A stretch of 64,000 nt of DNA from Hirudo medicinalis. Its lineage: Eukaryota; Annelida; Clitellata; Hirudinida; Hirudinidae. Positions within the stretch are counted from its first letter, which is position 1. Every line of letters starts with the position of its first letter. Made by a program: the position numbers and the translations under genes. Positions 23,001 to 33,500 of the stretch are shown in pieces. The stretch covers positions 121,342-185,341 of the forward strand of contig MPNW01000560.1 of the NCBI GenBank assembly GCA_011800805.1. Reading direction: 5' to 3'. Under the pieces are notes generated by a model. The model saw only the letters and a list, made by a program, of their open reading frames with translations. It made no database searches and was not told the DNA's origin.

Positions 23001-24585
23001 AAAAAGTCACCTTGAAGGGAGAGATTGACAAGGATTCTTATTCTCTCAGCCTTGCTGCCTATGCTCTTACTCTTGGCAAAAGTGACAAGGTCTTTGAAGT
23101 TCTGAAAAGAAGAAACAAACTGATGGTTGATGAAGGTAATTTCAAACAATGTTTGTGAAATTATAAATTTATTACGTTTTTTTTTTATGGATGCAAAGAA
23201 ATTTGAAGAGCTCTGTCACCAAATAACTAATTTTTCATGAAGGCGATGAAAAACATTGGAAAGTTGATGAGGAAGGAAGAGTCGAAGGATCGCCACTGTC
23301 TGTTGAAGCAACATCTTATGCCATCCTGACATCTCTGGCCATGAACAACTTGAACGGTGCAAGACCGTTCGTCAACTTCGTTCTCAAAGCAATGAAACCC
23401 AATGGAGTGTTCGTCGCTTCACAGGTGAAAAGTTGTAATAATTCCCAAGCGCTCGTTCAAAAACAATATTTTCTTAAATAATTTAAATAAATAATACCTT
23501 TCAATTTCAGGATTCACACGTCGCTTGGAAAGCTCTGTCCCAATACTTCCGTCTCTACAGTAACTACCATGAGCACGAACATGTCAACGTCGATGTCAAC
23601 GTCACTCTGACGGACAAGAAACAACTTTCATTGAAAGTCCTCAGTCCGCTCTTTGTTGGAAGCCTGTACTTTGACGTACGATATTTTGATTCTCTAATTA
23701 TTTATTATATGAAATTATGAAATTATTAATAATTTCAATCATAATTTTTAAGCACTCCAACCTCAGCCTCAGTTCCCTTCTGAAAGTTGAATCATCAGGA
23801 GAGGGTGTCCTTCTTGTGCATGTTTGTCCTTTGATGATTGCATGACTGTATAGCTTAATTTGCGCTAAAATGTTGAGTATTTTTTCAGAATGTTCCGAAG
23901 TTCAACGAAGCAATTCCATCTTCTGGACCGACTTCAGTCGATTTGAAAGTTGAAGTGAAGAAGAAGGATCCCGAGCATCTTGAATTGAGAGTCTGCGCCT
24001 TGTGAGTGAAGAGTTCTTATTTTACCTGCTTACCAACTTAAAGTCGTTTACAAATTATTCAAAAAAATCTTTTTGATTCATCAATAGGTGCATGGATTTT
24101 AATAACTATTTAAATATGTTAACAGAAACTTGGAAAAGGAATCGAGTGGTTTCCTCATCGGTGAAGTACCTCTCTTGAGCGGTTACGAACTCAACCTGGA
24201 GAACCACGACCGAAAGTCCAGCCCACAAGTTCTTAAACAGGACGATGAAGTGTTCCTTGTCTTCAACGAAGTAATTCAAATTACTACTTCGTTGTGTTAG
24301 TTACTACGCAACAAATACATGCAATATGTAATTTTATGATTTCTTCATTCTCAGGTGAAACCATCGGAACCATCCTGTGTGGACCTGAGTTTGGACAAAA
24401 TCTACCAAGTTGGAAACCTTGCTCCCAGATTTGTCAAACTGTACCCAAGCTCTGAACCAGGTTGATTAGAATGCCCAACCAGCATTTTAATTTATAAATT
24501 TTATTTTTTCATTGTTCTCATTCTGAATTTTTCAGGCAAGTCCGTCTACAAGCCTTACGCTGGAGATAAAGTCGAATCAAGTTGA
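17080..24585 (+). CDS. Alpha-2-macroglobulin/thioester-protein family, thioester lost
   Basis: Secreted protein of about 1,470 residues, the usual family length. Coding exons: 17080-17165 (signal peptide MAESYLCLSLLVAFVSSG), 17237-17439, 17524-17549, 17626-17785, 17854-17924, 17993-18044, 18181-18254, 18329-18377, 18479-18581, 18726-18810, 18911-19225 (ends FKPGLSYVGQ), 19323-19514, 19590-19718, 19779-20045, 20121-20264, 20369-20497, 20576-20624, 20710-20816, 21059-21176, 21345-21458, 21521-21610, 21669-21803, 21868-22006, 22094-22330, 22400-22475, 22546-22705, 22771-22845, 22940-23135, 23243-23424, 23511-23675, 23753-23821, 23889-24001, 24126-24270, 24355-24460, 24536-24585. Phases agree throughout except between 20816 and 21059, where one small exon may be missing. 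N-terminal macroglobulin domains are followed by a bait-like stretch (about 20369-20780), an alpha/alpha thioester-type domain (22094-23675, NEDGSFSFY, WLTSLMLDF) and a receptor-binding-like C-terminus. After GHPLGPAIEHVCQNVNKSN comes ILEERT where relatives have GCGEQN, so no thioester can form. No C-terminal netrin-like domain, so it is macroglobulin/TEP-like rather than C3-like. Confidence 0.88.
22094..22330 (+). other. Thioester-domain exon lacking the GCGEQ motif
   Basis: Aligned without gaps from the conserved Gly-Pro of GHPLGPAIEH, the family GCGEQN positions read ILEERT. The reactive cysteine is leucine and the bonding glutamine is arginine; only one glutamate of the motif remains. The exon is otherwise intact and in frame, so this is loss of chemistry and not decay of the gene. 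Confidence 0.8.
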
Positions 24586-24659
24586 AACACAAACCTAAGG
24601 ACATCCTTTGTTAAATTTTGGCTTAAATCAATGAAATGACATTGAACTAAATTTTCTGA

Positions 24660-24665
24660 AATAAA
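24660..24665 (+). terminator. Polyadenylation signal of macroglobulin-family gene
   Basis: AATAAA about 75 bp after the TGA at 24583-24585. Confidence 0.7.
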
Positions 24666-25707
24666 CGCATCTCATCTGCAAAATATTTTGTCACTTGACT
24701 ATTTCAGCGTGAGTCTTTCAACTCACTCGGACCATTTTTTAACCTTTCGACACTCGAGAAAGATAGCAAAGAAAAGAAATAATCTTCTAAGAACATGTAA
24801 ATATAAATAAAGCAACATAAGTTAAATAAATATTAAGGAGGATGTTGGTCAATAGCGATGGAGAAGTTATTTGGAAGACTGAACCGCTTTCCTCTCTGTT
24901 TTAGTGGTACGGGAGAACGTAGGCCTAAGGATCTAAAATTATGAAGTAGACATATTCACAAACACATTTTTTTGGTAAAGCCAAATATCAGATAATTATT
25001 TTATTTGCAATTTTAGAGTTAAGCCAGTTGATTTCGTAACAGTTGAGTTCTAGAATGGCAAAAAAAAAGAACTACAGTGAGCACTCCTCATAAACGCGAA
25101 CTATATTTTAAATATTTTAAACAACCGACACTAGACAAAAGCGTATTTGATGTCATGATTTTGAATTTTTAAAGTTACATTTTTCGGCTTATAAGATCCT
25201 AAACGAATTGTTTTATCAATTTGAGCTTTGCTGCACATCTTAATAAATAAGACATTTTTATTTAAACTTGATGGTCGCTGCATTCCTATTCTGCCCACCT
25301 AGCCACCCAGTGATGTAACCAATACTCATCCATGAACCCATCTGTCATTTGCAGACTTCAACCAAATAATCCAAACTACTTGCAAATTACTAATTACTAC
25401 TAATTGCAAAAGAAAAAACTGCGGAACACCTGTTCCTGTTCAAAGCATGGGCTTTGAAGCCTACGAGGCTGTGAAGTAATTAATTATTAAGTAATTGAGA
25501 TACACAACCGCTTAAAGCATAAACTTTAAACAGAAGTAGTTCAAATTTCGTGGTCACAAGATTGATGCTAAAGCATTTAGATTCATGTCGGCTTATTTCT
25601 AAACATCCATCATTTCAAATTAAATTAATCAAGTAAATTTAATAACTTAAATTAATTGTAAAATATTGAATAAATCCTTGAAAGTTCCTGAATTTACCAA
25701 TCATGAT
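24666..25707. other. Intergenic between convergent genes, nothing recognised
   Basis: AT-rich. I looked on the minus strand for transmembrane or extra EGF exons that would extend the secreted WSC gene to the left and saw none. Confidence 0.5.
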
Positions 25708-28223
25708 TCAGTCACTAAGAACACTCCTTTCTGTAATAAAAAAAATAGTTTAATATAAAATAAGTGACCATCATCCTGATCAAACAACATTTACCTTGAT
25801 GGAATGAACACACGTACGATCCGTAAATATTGACGCAAATTTCGGTTTCTTTCGAGCAGGTTTTGTTCACACATTCATCGACATCTTTAAATTAAGTTCA
25901 ATTCAATACATTTTTTTTAAATACATGAAAATCCATGTTGCAAAAAAAAAATAAATTGCCTACCTTCGCAGTCGTCATAAATTGAAGCACTTTCGAATCC
26001 ATCGTGGCACTCACATTCAGAAACTGGAACCTCTCGAACATTGTATTCCACGCATTTGTGATCACCACAATTTCCATTATTAACATGACAATCTAGATGA
26101 TTATGAAGAAATTCTAAACCTAAGAATCTTTTTTTAAATGAGTTGACTCATTAACTCAATGTAGTTTGTATGCAACTTTGCAAGAGCCTTTAGGAATAGG
26201 CGCAAAGAAAAGGCTTCTAGTGCCTATGGCTTAAGGCATTACGTAAATTAGGTTATCCTTGTTCTTAATAGAAATTCTAACAAACCTCTCTGATGACACT
26301 TGCTCCCCTTCCATCCAGGATTGCATTGGTTCCGTTCACAGTAACCATAAATATCAGTTCCGTAAGTGCAATGAAAAACATTTTCGAAATTCAGCATTAG
26401 GCCAGGTACATGTTTAACTGAAGAGAAATAACTTGTCGATTATAGTGAAAATTATGTAAAATGCGAAAACTACGATATATAATAAAATATAATACAAAAA
26501 ATTAATTATCTGGTATTACATGTTTCTATAAAAAACAACAAACTACATTTTTATTCATTAATAATAAATGATATTTTAACTTACCTGCGTAAATACTATT
26601 TCTCCAAGATGCTCCACAATTTTGAGAGGCATTTCCTGGACATTCTAAATTGCACTGGGAATCGACAACAGACCCATACTTGCCGAAAGTTCGCCCACAG
26701 TAGCAATGTGAATATTGCTTCACGGGAAATATTAAACATTGAATGCCACATAAGATCATTCGCTTGCATTTTAAAGCCTCTAACTCAGAATTGAAAGCCT
26801 TAACCTAATTTATATATCGCACTTAAAGAAATGACTTAAATAGCCCCTGTTTCTATGAAAAATATCAAAATTTGTTTTAAATTTACCTGAGAACCCGCAT
26901 AAAGAACATCTTTTGATGCGCAAACATCGAGGCATTTCTGAATCGTCAACGTTTGTATATTCGTCGCAGACTCGCTCAGATCTCTTTCATGGCTGTCTTG
27001 AAAGCATCCGAGGTATATCGGCACGACTGAGTTTAAAAAGATTTTCTGAATGTTATATATCAAAAATGCATCTTTCAAAATCTGATTATAATTTATATAT
27101 ATTTTTAGTATTTTGAATGTAGAATGTTGGACATCTCGACTGAAATGCAGAAGAGAAGGAGTAGCACAAGTAATAATGCTTACCTGTAAAAACACTGTAA
27201 TGCTTTTTATTAACGCAGTTCGAAGAAGAAACTCTTACACTGACTTTATTCCCGCAGTGACAACCAGCAACATCCTAGCATTAATAATTGAGGCACAAGA
27301 TAAGTATATATTTAAGAACTATATAAATATATAATATATATCATCTGCATTAATGTGCACTGGAAATATCTTCAATTACCAACTATTTGATTAAAAATTA
27401 TTTCCAAAAAGCCTGATTCTTAAGGTTTAGTCTGTTGAGAAGCACGCACGCGTAAGAAGACATTCCTAAATCAGCAATTGCTGTATATTAAAAAATCTCA
27501 AGTTTTTGAGGTTGAACTCCCAATGATATGAACGAAGCCCACAAGACGATGTCGCAAACTGACACCCATCATTTTGTCCAATTTTGTAACTTGAATGTTT
27601 AGCATGTGCTAAGCAATGGCTTGGAGCACCCACAAGACACAAAAAACAGGATTATAACATAATTATAATTATAATTATTATACTTCAATATTATTTCTAC
27701 TATTCTTTACGATCAACTTTATTTTTTTTTATATTTATTTTATTTAACTCGTTTCTAAAACCTAAGTTCACAATGTCAACGTTGACAGGTACCGAATTAT
27801 GCTTCGAGAAGGTTGATATTAATCATGTCATAAAATAATAATTCTAAAATAATAATTCCGGATTTATTAATAAATGAATGTGCGAAATATTGGTCATTCA
27901 TCCAACCTTCATTGCTGCGAAATAATAGTGCTGCCTTGCACATGACTTAATACAGTTCTCCAGTGGCAGGACAATGTAATGCCGTGAACTAAAACCTTTG
28001 TAACATCCTATGTACAGTTTCTCACCGACAAGAGGAAATCCTAGGATGAAAAATTGTGTAATGTATAAATAAATGCATAAATGTAAAAATAATGTATAAT
28101 GAAATTATAATTATAATACAATATTTTTGGCGTTGAAATCGTTGAAAAGTAATTTTTACCTCCAGACACGAAATAAAACGTCAACAAACAGGATAAAATT
28201 CTCAGTGCAACGCTTGCATCCAT
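25708..28223 (-). CDS. Secreted WSC-WSC-EGF protein, paralogue A (311 aa)
   Basis: Nine coding exons read on the minus strand: 28160-28223 (signal peptide MDASVALRILSCLLTFYFVS), 27907-28040 and 27184-27274 (first WSC, KLYIGCYKGF, AGCHCGNK), 26887-27026 and 26585-26717 (second WSC, VVPIYLGCFQD, CYCGRTFGKYG), 26286-26417 (EGF-like, NPGWKGSKC), 25964-26092 (EGF-like), 25795-25884 (calcium-binding EGF start, DVDEC, only four cysteines) and 25708-25730 (tail ERSVLSD, stop). Exon sizes are 64, 134, 91, 140, 133, 132, 129, 90 and 23 nt, with GT-AG borders and consistent phase. There is no transmembrane exon, so it should be secreted. The first WSC lacks the central cysteine segment kept in the pseudogene copy at 6.9 kb. 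Relative of the membrane receptor at 0.2-3.9 kb. Ligand unknown. Confidence 0.82.
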
Positions 28224-28263
28224 GATTGAATAATTAATAACTTCGCTGACAATCTCCCTCAAC

Positions 28264-28287
28264 ATTATGTAGTCCTGCCTTATCAAC
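28264..28287 (-). promoter_or_regulatory. Candidate core promoter of paralogue A with GATA-type site
   Basis: On the minus strand, GTTGATAAGGCA (28276-28287) contains TGATAAG, a GATA-factor consensus. About 5 bp further on comes CATAAT (weak TATA-like). The 12-mer is identical upstream of paralogue B at a similar distance from its ATG. Confidence 0.5.
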
Positions 28288-29407
28288 TTGCGATTAATAG
28301 CTCTTAGTGAATATTTGTAAATTTACATCGAAGGAGTCGTGAGGGCTTAAAAATGATCATCTGAGATGGTGTGGAGCTGTAATTTATGGCGTTGAATATT
28401 AATAACAATAAAATTTGCAGAATTATGTTTTGTTTAATTTTATATTTTTATTTATTAATTTTGTTTTTGCATTGAGACTACAGAGTCAAAATTATCTCCG
28501 ATTAATCCACAATGTACATGGTTTGTCTTATGAATCAAAATTGAGAACTAAAGTAATGTGTAATTGCGTAATATTGCATAATCCTAAATACATTAATGAA
28601 TAAAATTCAGCATCGTTCATAAATGTTATTACAATGTCTTGTAATTTGCTTGCACTTATGGAATCATTTGAATGCATTTTCATGATTTATTGGATGTTAG
28701 GCAAGTTATTTGAAGGAACTGATAATGTTAATCTAATTTTTTGCCCTCTTGATATTGTTTCTCACTCCATATTGTATAATTTGACATTATCAATTTTAGT
28801 GCAAATCTTTCACCCATTCATTTTCGAGCACTTAACATATCTAATGAAATTTAAACTTTGCAAGCTAAACTGTTGATAAACAGCCTTCTGACTATTATCA
28901 CTCATGTCATGCATTGTTTTAATAGATATTAATTTTAATTCAATGAAGTTATATGAATTTTTTGCCTATTTAAAATTGCCTATTAAAAATCAGAATTAAA
29001 AAAATCCAATGATGTAAAATCATTTGATCTTTTCAAATAGCGAAAATAAAGTCATGAATAAATGTAAAATTAGAGAAATGAATTATGAAGCTGAAAATGG
29101 AATGAATTTAAAGTGTAGCAGTTAATCGATTAGGAAAAGCACTTAACTCATCAGGGCCTATTTTTCAGCTATTGCTAGGTTACCTGTTTGATATTTGCTG
29201 TTAGTAAAAGTACTTATACTAATGATATTTATTAGATAATGATATTTATTAGTTATAGATATCTAAGTTTATAAAAAAAAACCGTTTTCTGGACATTCAG
29301 TTGGATGTTTAAACTTAGGTTTCTGAGGTGTATTTGGTGTAATTAGCCGATATTTTGAGTGCCTTTTTGTATCCCAATGGGATGTGAAGGCACTTTAATC
29401 GATCTAC
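28288..29407. other. Intergenic between paralogues A and B, nothing recognised
   Basis: AT-rich, no family exon remnants and no other supported feature. Confidence 0.5.
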
Positions 29408-29625
29408 CATTTATATAGCGCCCCTACCCGAGGGCGCTCCCTGGCGGTGCAGGCTGGGTTGCGAACACGACACATTACGACTGTTGCTATTNCATTTATA
29501 TAGCGCCCCTACCCGAGGGCGCTCCCTGGCGGTGCAGGCTGGGTTGCGAACACGACACATTACGACTGTTGCTATTACGACCGCATGCAGGAACGCAACC
29601 CATTCGGCCAACCTGCACTCCAAGG
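29408..29625 (-). repeat. SINE family 1 copy, duplicated around a single N
   Basis: On the minus strand it has the head GGTTGGCCGAATGGGTTGCG, a B box with one insertion (GTTCGCAACCC) and the GGCGCTATATAAATGG tail. Bases 29408-29491 and 29493-29576 are identical (84 bp) with one N at 29492, so the real insertion is a single copy of roughly 130 bp. Confidence 0.82.
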
Positions 29626-30359
29626 TCACTAAGGTTTCATCCCAGAATTTAATAGAAAACCTTTGAGTGGAATTTGTGAAAGTGCATTTCTGTCGATCTC
29701 TAAAGTGTTTGCATGAGCATTACTCAAACAATTATCGACATTTTGCTTCGTTAATTTGTAATATTTAATTTTATTAACTTCAATTAGTAACTTCAAATAA
29801 TTTCTTAAAATGGCCTTATGGCATTTACAGCGCGATTTGAAAGGAGGTCAAATTTTGTTCAACTCTCCAAGTAATTTTCCTGAAATTAGCTGATAACTAT
29901 TTTCTCTTGTCAGTGTCCCCGAAAAAAATTTGTCACGTTGTAACTGTGTAATATTTACTAACAATTATAATCCAAACAGTAAATGCCTTTTGCACTGGTG
30001 TCAATTATTTTAGGATGAATTTAAAAAAAAGATGAACCGGAATTCATTTATTCACGTGACTTAACCGTATTGTTACAACTTTAATTAATTGTTATTAACA
30101 ATATTAAATACTCCAATCATTGTTCAATCCTAATCCCAACGGCGTTTGTGACACAAACAGGTTGTGAAGAGGATAAACTTTACCATTAAATGGATTACCA
30201 ACACGTGAGCAATGAAAGTTTGACGAACTTATATCTAATCATCGATACACGGAAGTTGATGTGTAAGGAAACATCAAATCTAAATATTTAACTACGAATC
30301 TTGTTGACTACATTGAAGATCAGTTCAGTTTGCTTGCAATCCTGAGTCAATTCAATTGG
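29626..30359. other. Intergenic, nothing recognised
   Basis: AT-rich 3' flank of paralogue B. No EGF or transmembrane exon was found that would extend the gene. Confidence 0.5.
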
Positions 30360-32869
30360 CTAATACTCAGGTAGATCATGTTCTAAAATTAATATTAACA
30401 AAATAAATTGTGAACTGTAACTAAATCCAATGTCAAAGAAGTTGTCTAGATTAAAATTGATTCAATTAACCTTGATAGCGTGAGCACACGTACGATCCGA
30501 AGGTGTTGACACACAAATCACCCTCATTGAAGCAGTTTTGAGTTGAGCATTCGTCAACATCTTTGTTCATGATCATACAATGATGATTACAAATAGTTGC
30601 ATTAATAAAGTAAAGTCATAAAACATCTTAAAACATGTTCCAAACCTTTGCACTCGTGATAAGTCGAAACACTTGAAAATCCTTTTTTGCAAGCACATTC
30701 AGTTACAGTTACTCCTCTCACTTCAAATTCCATGCACTTGTGTGCACCACAGTGTCCATTTGCCACATTACAATCTTAAAGTAAGTGCTTTAATAATTGT
30801 TTTTATATTTTTTTCTATTCAGCAAGAGCTTTTGGAAATTGGTTATGGGGAGCCCACTAAATATTTATTGGGCTGACCTTTAATATTTTAGTTTTATCCT
30901 TTTGATATTATATTTCATATTCAGATATAAAACAAAATAAATCGACAAGATCAAATGATTTTTGAACACAAAAAAAAATAGAGAATGAGAAGCAAACCTC
31001 TTTGCTCACATTTGCCTCCCTTCCATCCTGGTTTGCATTTGTTTCTTTTACAAAATCCAAAAATATCAGATCCTTCCTCACAATGAAAGATTTTTTCAAA
31101 AGTCATACTTAACCCCGGCACGTGTTTAACTACATTAGAAATGTTTTATCGATTCAAAGAAAATTACAGCAAAATATTTTCTTTAAAAATGTACCTGAAT
31201 AAATACTGATTCTCCAATCAGATCCACAGTTTTGGCTATCATCTCCAGCGCAAGGTTTGTCACATTCACTGTCAATCCTCCCCCCGTATTTTCCAAAACG
31301 GTTCCCGCATGCACAATAACCACCCATCTGTATGAACAAGAAATTTACATTCGGTGATTCGCTGTCCAAAATATGTTTTATCTTTTCATGTTGTAATACA
31401 TTCTACAGTTATTTTTTTTGTAGGGTTAGATGTCAACATCACGATAGTTGCAACGAACCAAAGTAAGCCTTTGCGAAGGCTAAATTTCTATCACTTCAAA
31501 AAATATTTTTTAAATCAGTTTAACAAAATATCTAAATTCTGATTAACAAATTTCAAATTTGGATTTAATAAAACGGGTATAAAAATATCGATTGTAATCG
31601 AAAAAGGAGCTCTGCTAAGTTGATAGGAAATCTGCAAGGGATTCACTTAAGTCCATCAGACGTGTTCATTTCAGTTAACTGAATAATTGTTCTTTTTACA
31701 TTTAGTGGCGAACCGATCAAATGACAAAAGATCAGATTCATTTGAAAGTATTTTGTTACATTTCTAAGAACATAAATTCTATTTTATTTCTTGCACGAAT
31801 TCATTCTTAAATTCTATTCAATTAACTTTTAAATATACCTGGGTTCCTGAAAATAGAGCATTCTTAGATGCACATGCTTCATTGCATTTTAGGTTCGACA
31901 TTGAGTGAATACTCCGGAATGAGATATCAATATCTCTTTTCCTATCGCCTTTAAAGCATCCCATATAAGTTGGCACAACTGGTTCAAAACACGTGTTGAT
32001 TAACAAATAAAACACAGGATGCATTCAAAGAAACAACAAATATATCAAATATCGTTTGATATTTATGATAGAAATAACACTAACAACGTTGACATTTCTA
32101 AGGATAATCAACAATACCTGTGTAAATAAAGTAAAATTGTGTTTTTTTACATCTTTGGGATGGAACTCTTTGGCTGACTTTATTTCCGCAATAACATCCA
32201 CTCAAGCCCTAAGTAAATGTAATAATACTGTTTACTTTCTGGAGATTACAATGCTTATTAAGTAAAAATTAGCTCAGAGGATTGCGTTCCTGCATGCTTC
32301 AGTAATTAATTAATTATTTAAATGATTAATGTTAATATTATTAATTCAAATTTTTCGAATAAAAAGCTACAATGGACCAATGATCAATAAGGTTTCGGAG
32401 ATTCAAAAAATCTCCTTGTTGGGCATTGCCCACATTTTACGGTAAATGTTTGGATGAATCACTAAGAATACTGATAGTGCTCCAGATTCATCCTTCACTG
32501 ACTGAAAGGCCGAGAGGAATAATGTGACAATTCCGTAATAATAATAATATAAATTTATTATAATATAATTTACTATACCTTAACTGCAGCGAAATAAAAA
32601 TGTTTATAGGCGCATTTTGTTATGCACTCCTTCAGCGGGAGTTCAACATTTAATCCTGCTTGGAAACGCCTGTAGCATCCGACGTATAGTTCTTCGCCAA
32701 CGAATGGATTCTCTAAATTTGCAGAATTAAAATTATAAATCATTTACTAAATGTTTTTTGTTTAATTAAATGAATTAAGTTAAATAGCAAGACTAAATAT
32801 TTCACCCCCAGACACGATATAAAACATAAAGAAACAAGCAAAAATTCTTAATGCAACGCAAGCGCTCAT
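30360..32869 (-). CDS. Secreted WSC-WSC-EGF protein, paralogue B (311 aa)
   Basis: Nine coding exons on the minus strand: 32806-32869 (signal peptide MSACVALRIFACFFMFYIVS), 32579-32712, 32118-32208 (first WSC, ELYVGCYRRF, GCYCGNKVSQRVPS), 31839-31978, 31195-31327 (second WSC, VPTYMGCFKGD, ACGNRFGKYGG), 30998-31129 (EGF-like, KPGWKGGKC), 30646-30774 (EGF-like), 30471-30560 (truncated calcium-binding EGF, DVDEC) and 30360-30382 (tail EHDLPEY, stop). Exon lengths equal those of paralogue A at all nine positions, and total length is the same, although the proteins differ at many residues. This points to tandem duplication followed by constraint on length. Like A it lacks a membrane anchor and the central cysteine segment of the first WSC. 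Confidence 0.82.
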
Positions 32870-32912
32870 ATTCTTATTTAAATAATTAACTGTAACTCCA
32901 ACGAAATGCTTC

Positions 32913-32943
32913 ATTATATAGCCAAATGCCTTGCCTTATCAAC
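32913..32943 (-). promoter_or_regulatory. Core promoter of paralogue B: TATA box and GATA-type site
   Basis: On the minus strand, GTTGATAAGGCA (32932-32943) is followed 11 bp later by TATATAAT (32913-32920), about 45 bp before the ATG at 32869. The GATA-type 12-mer is shared with paralogue A. Confidence 0.6.
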
Positions 32944-33414
32944 CCGATATTGTAGTTGTGTCTGCGTGCTAGTGTAAATATTTAAGCTAGCTATATTACC
33001 AACAAATTTATAACTTTGTGCATAATTTTTAGATTTATTATGAAGGCAACGAAAATTGTTAGATGCATGAATTCTGGTTGTTGTGATGACACAGTATGAC
33101 CATTTAATTTGGTTTCGATTTGGGGTTAGCATGCCGATATTAGAAATCATTTCTTTAAGACTGTCCTTACCTTTTATTTGTCATTTTATTTGTCAAATCA
33201 ACGAATCGGCTTTGCCAATAATAAAGACTTCATTGATTTACTAAAATAATAATGAATAATATCTATCGAATTACACAAAATCAATTATTTAATATCACTT
33301 GAAATGTTTTTATAAAATATTTCGAAATGTATCATCCTGAGTCTGAGGCGGATCATGCAAGAAATCCATTCCGTCCAATGATGTTGTTATTGTCACAGTT
33401 AACGTCTGCTATGT
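32944..33414. other. Intergenic, nothing recognised
   Basis: AT-rich upstream region of paralogue B. Confidence 0.5.
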
Positions 33415-33500
33415 AACCGACGGTACTCACATAACGGAACTCGAACCCATGCTACCATCGCAAGAGGTAAAAGTCTTAGGCACCAGGACCACTGGAGCAT
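33415..33500 (-). repeat. SINE family 2 (tRNA-derived), copy 2
   Basis: On the minus strand, GGTGCCTAAGACTTTTACC leads into GCGATGGTAGCATGGGTTCG, giving the B box GGTTCGAGTTCC. The order and spacing match the copy at 14.4 kb. Confidence 0.6.

Noticed and set aside
17080..24585. Complement C3/C5 gene
   Set aside because: There is no anaphylatoxin module or basic processing site that I can see and no C-terminal netrin-like domain. Layout and length fit the macroglobulin/TEP branch better.
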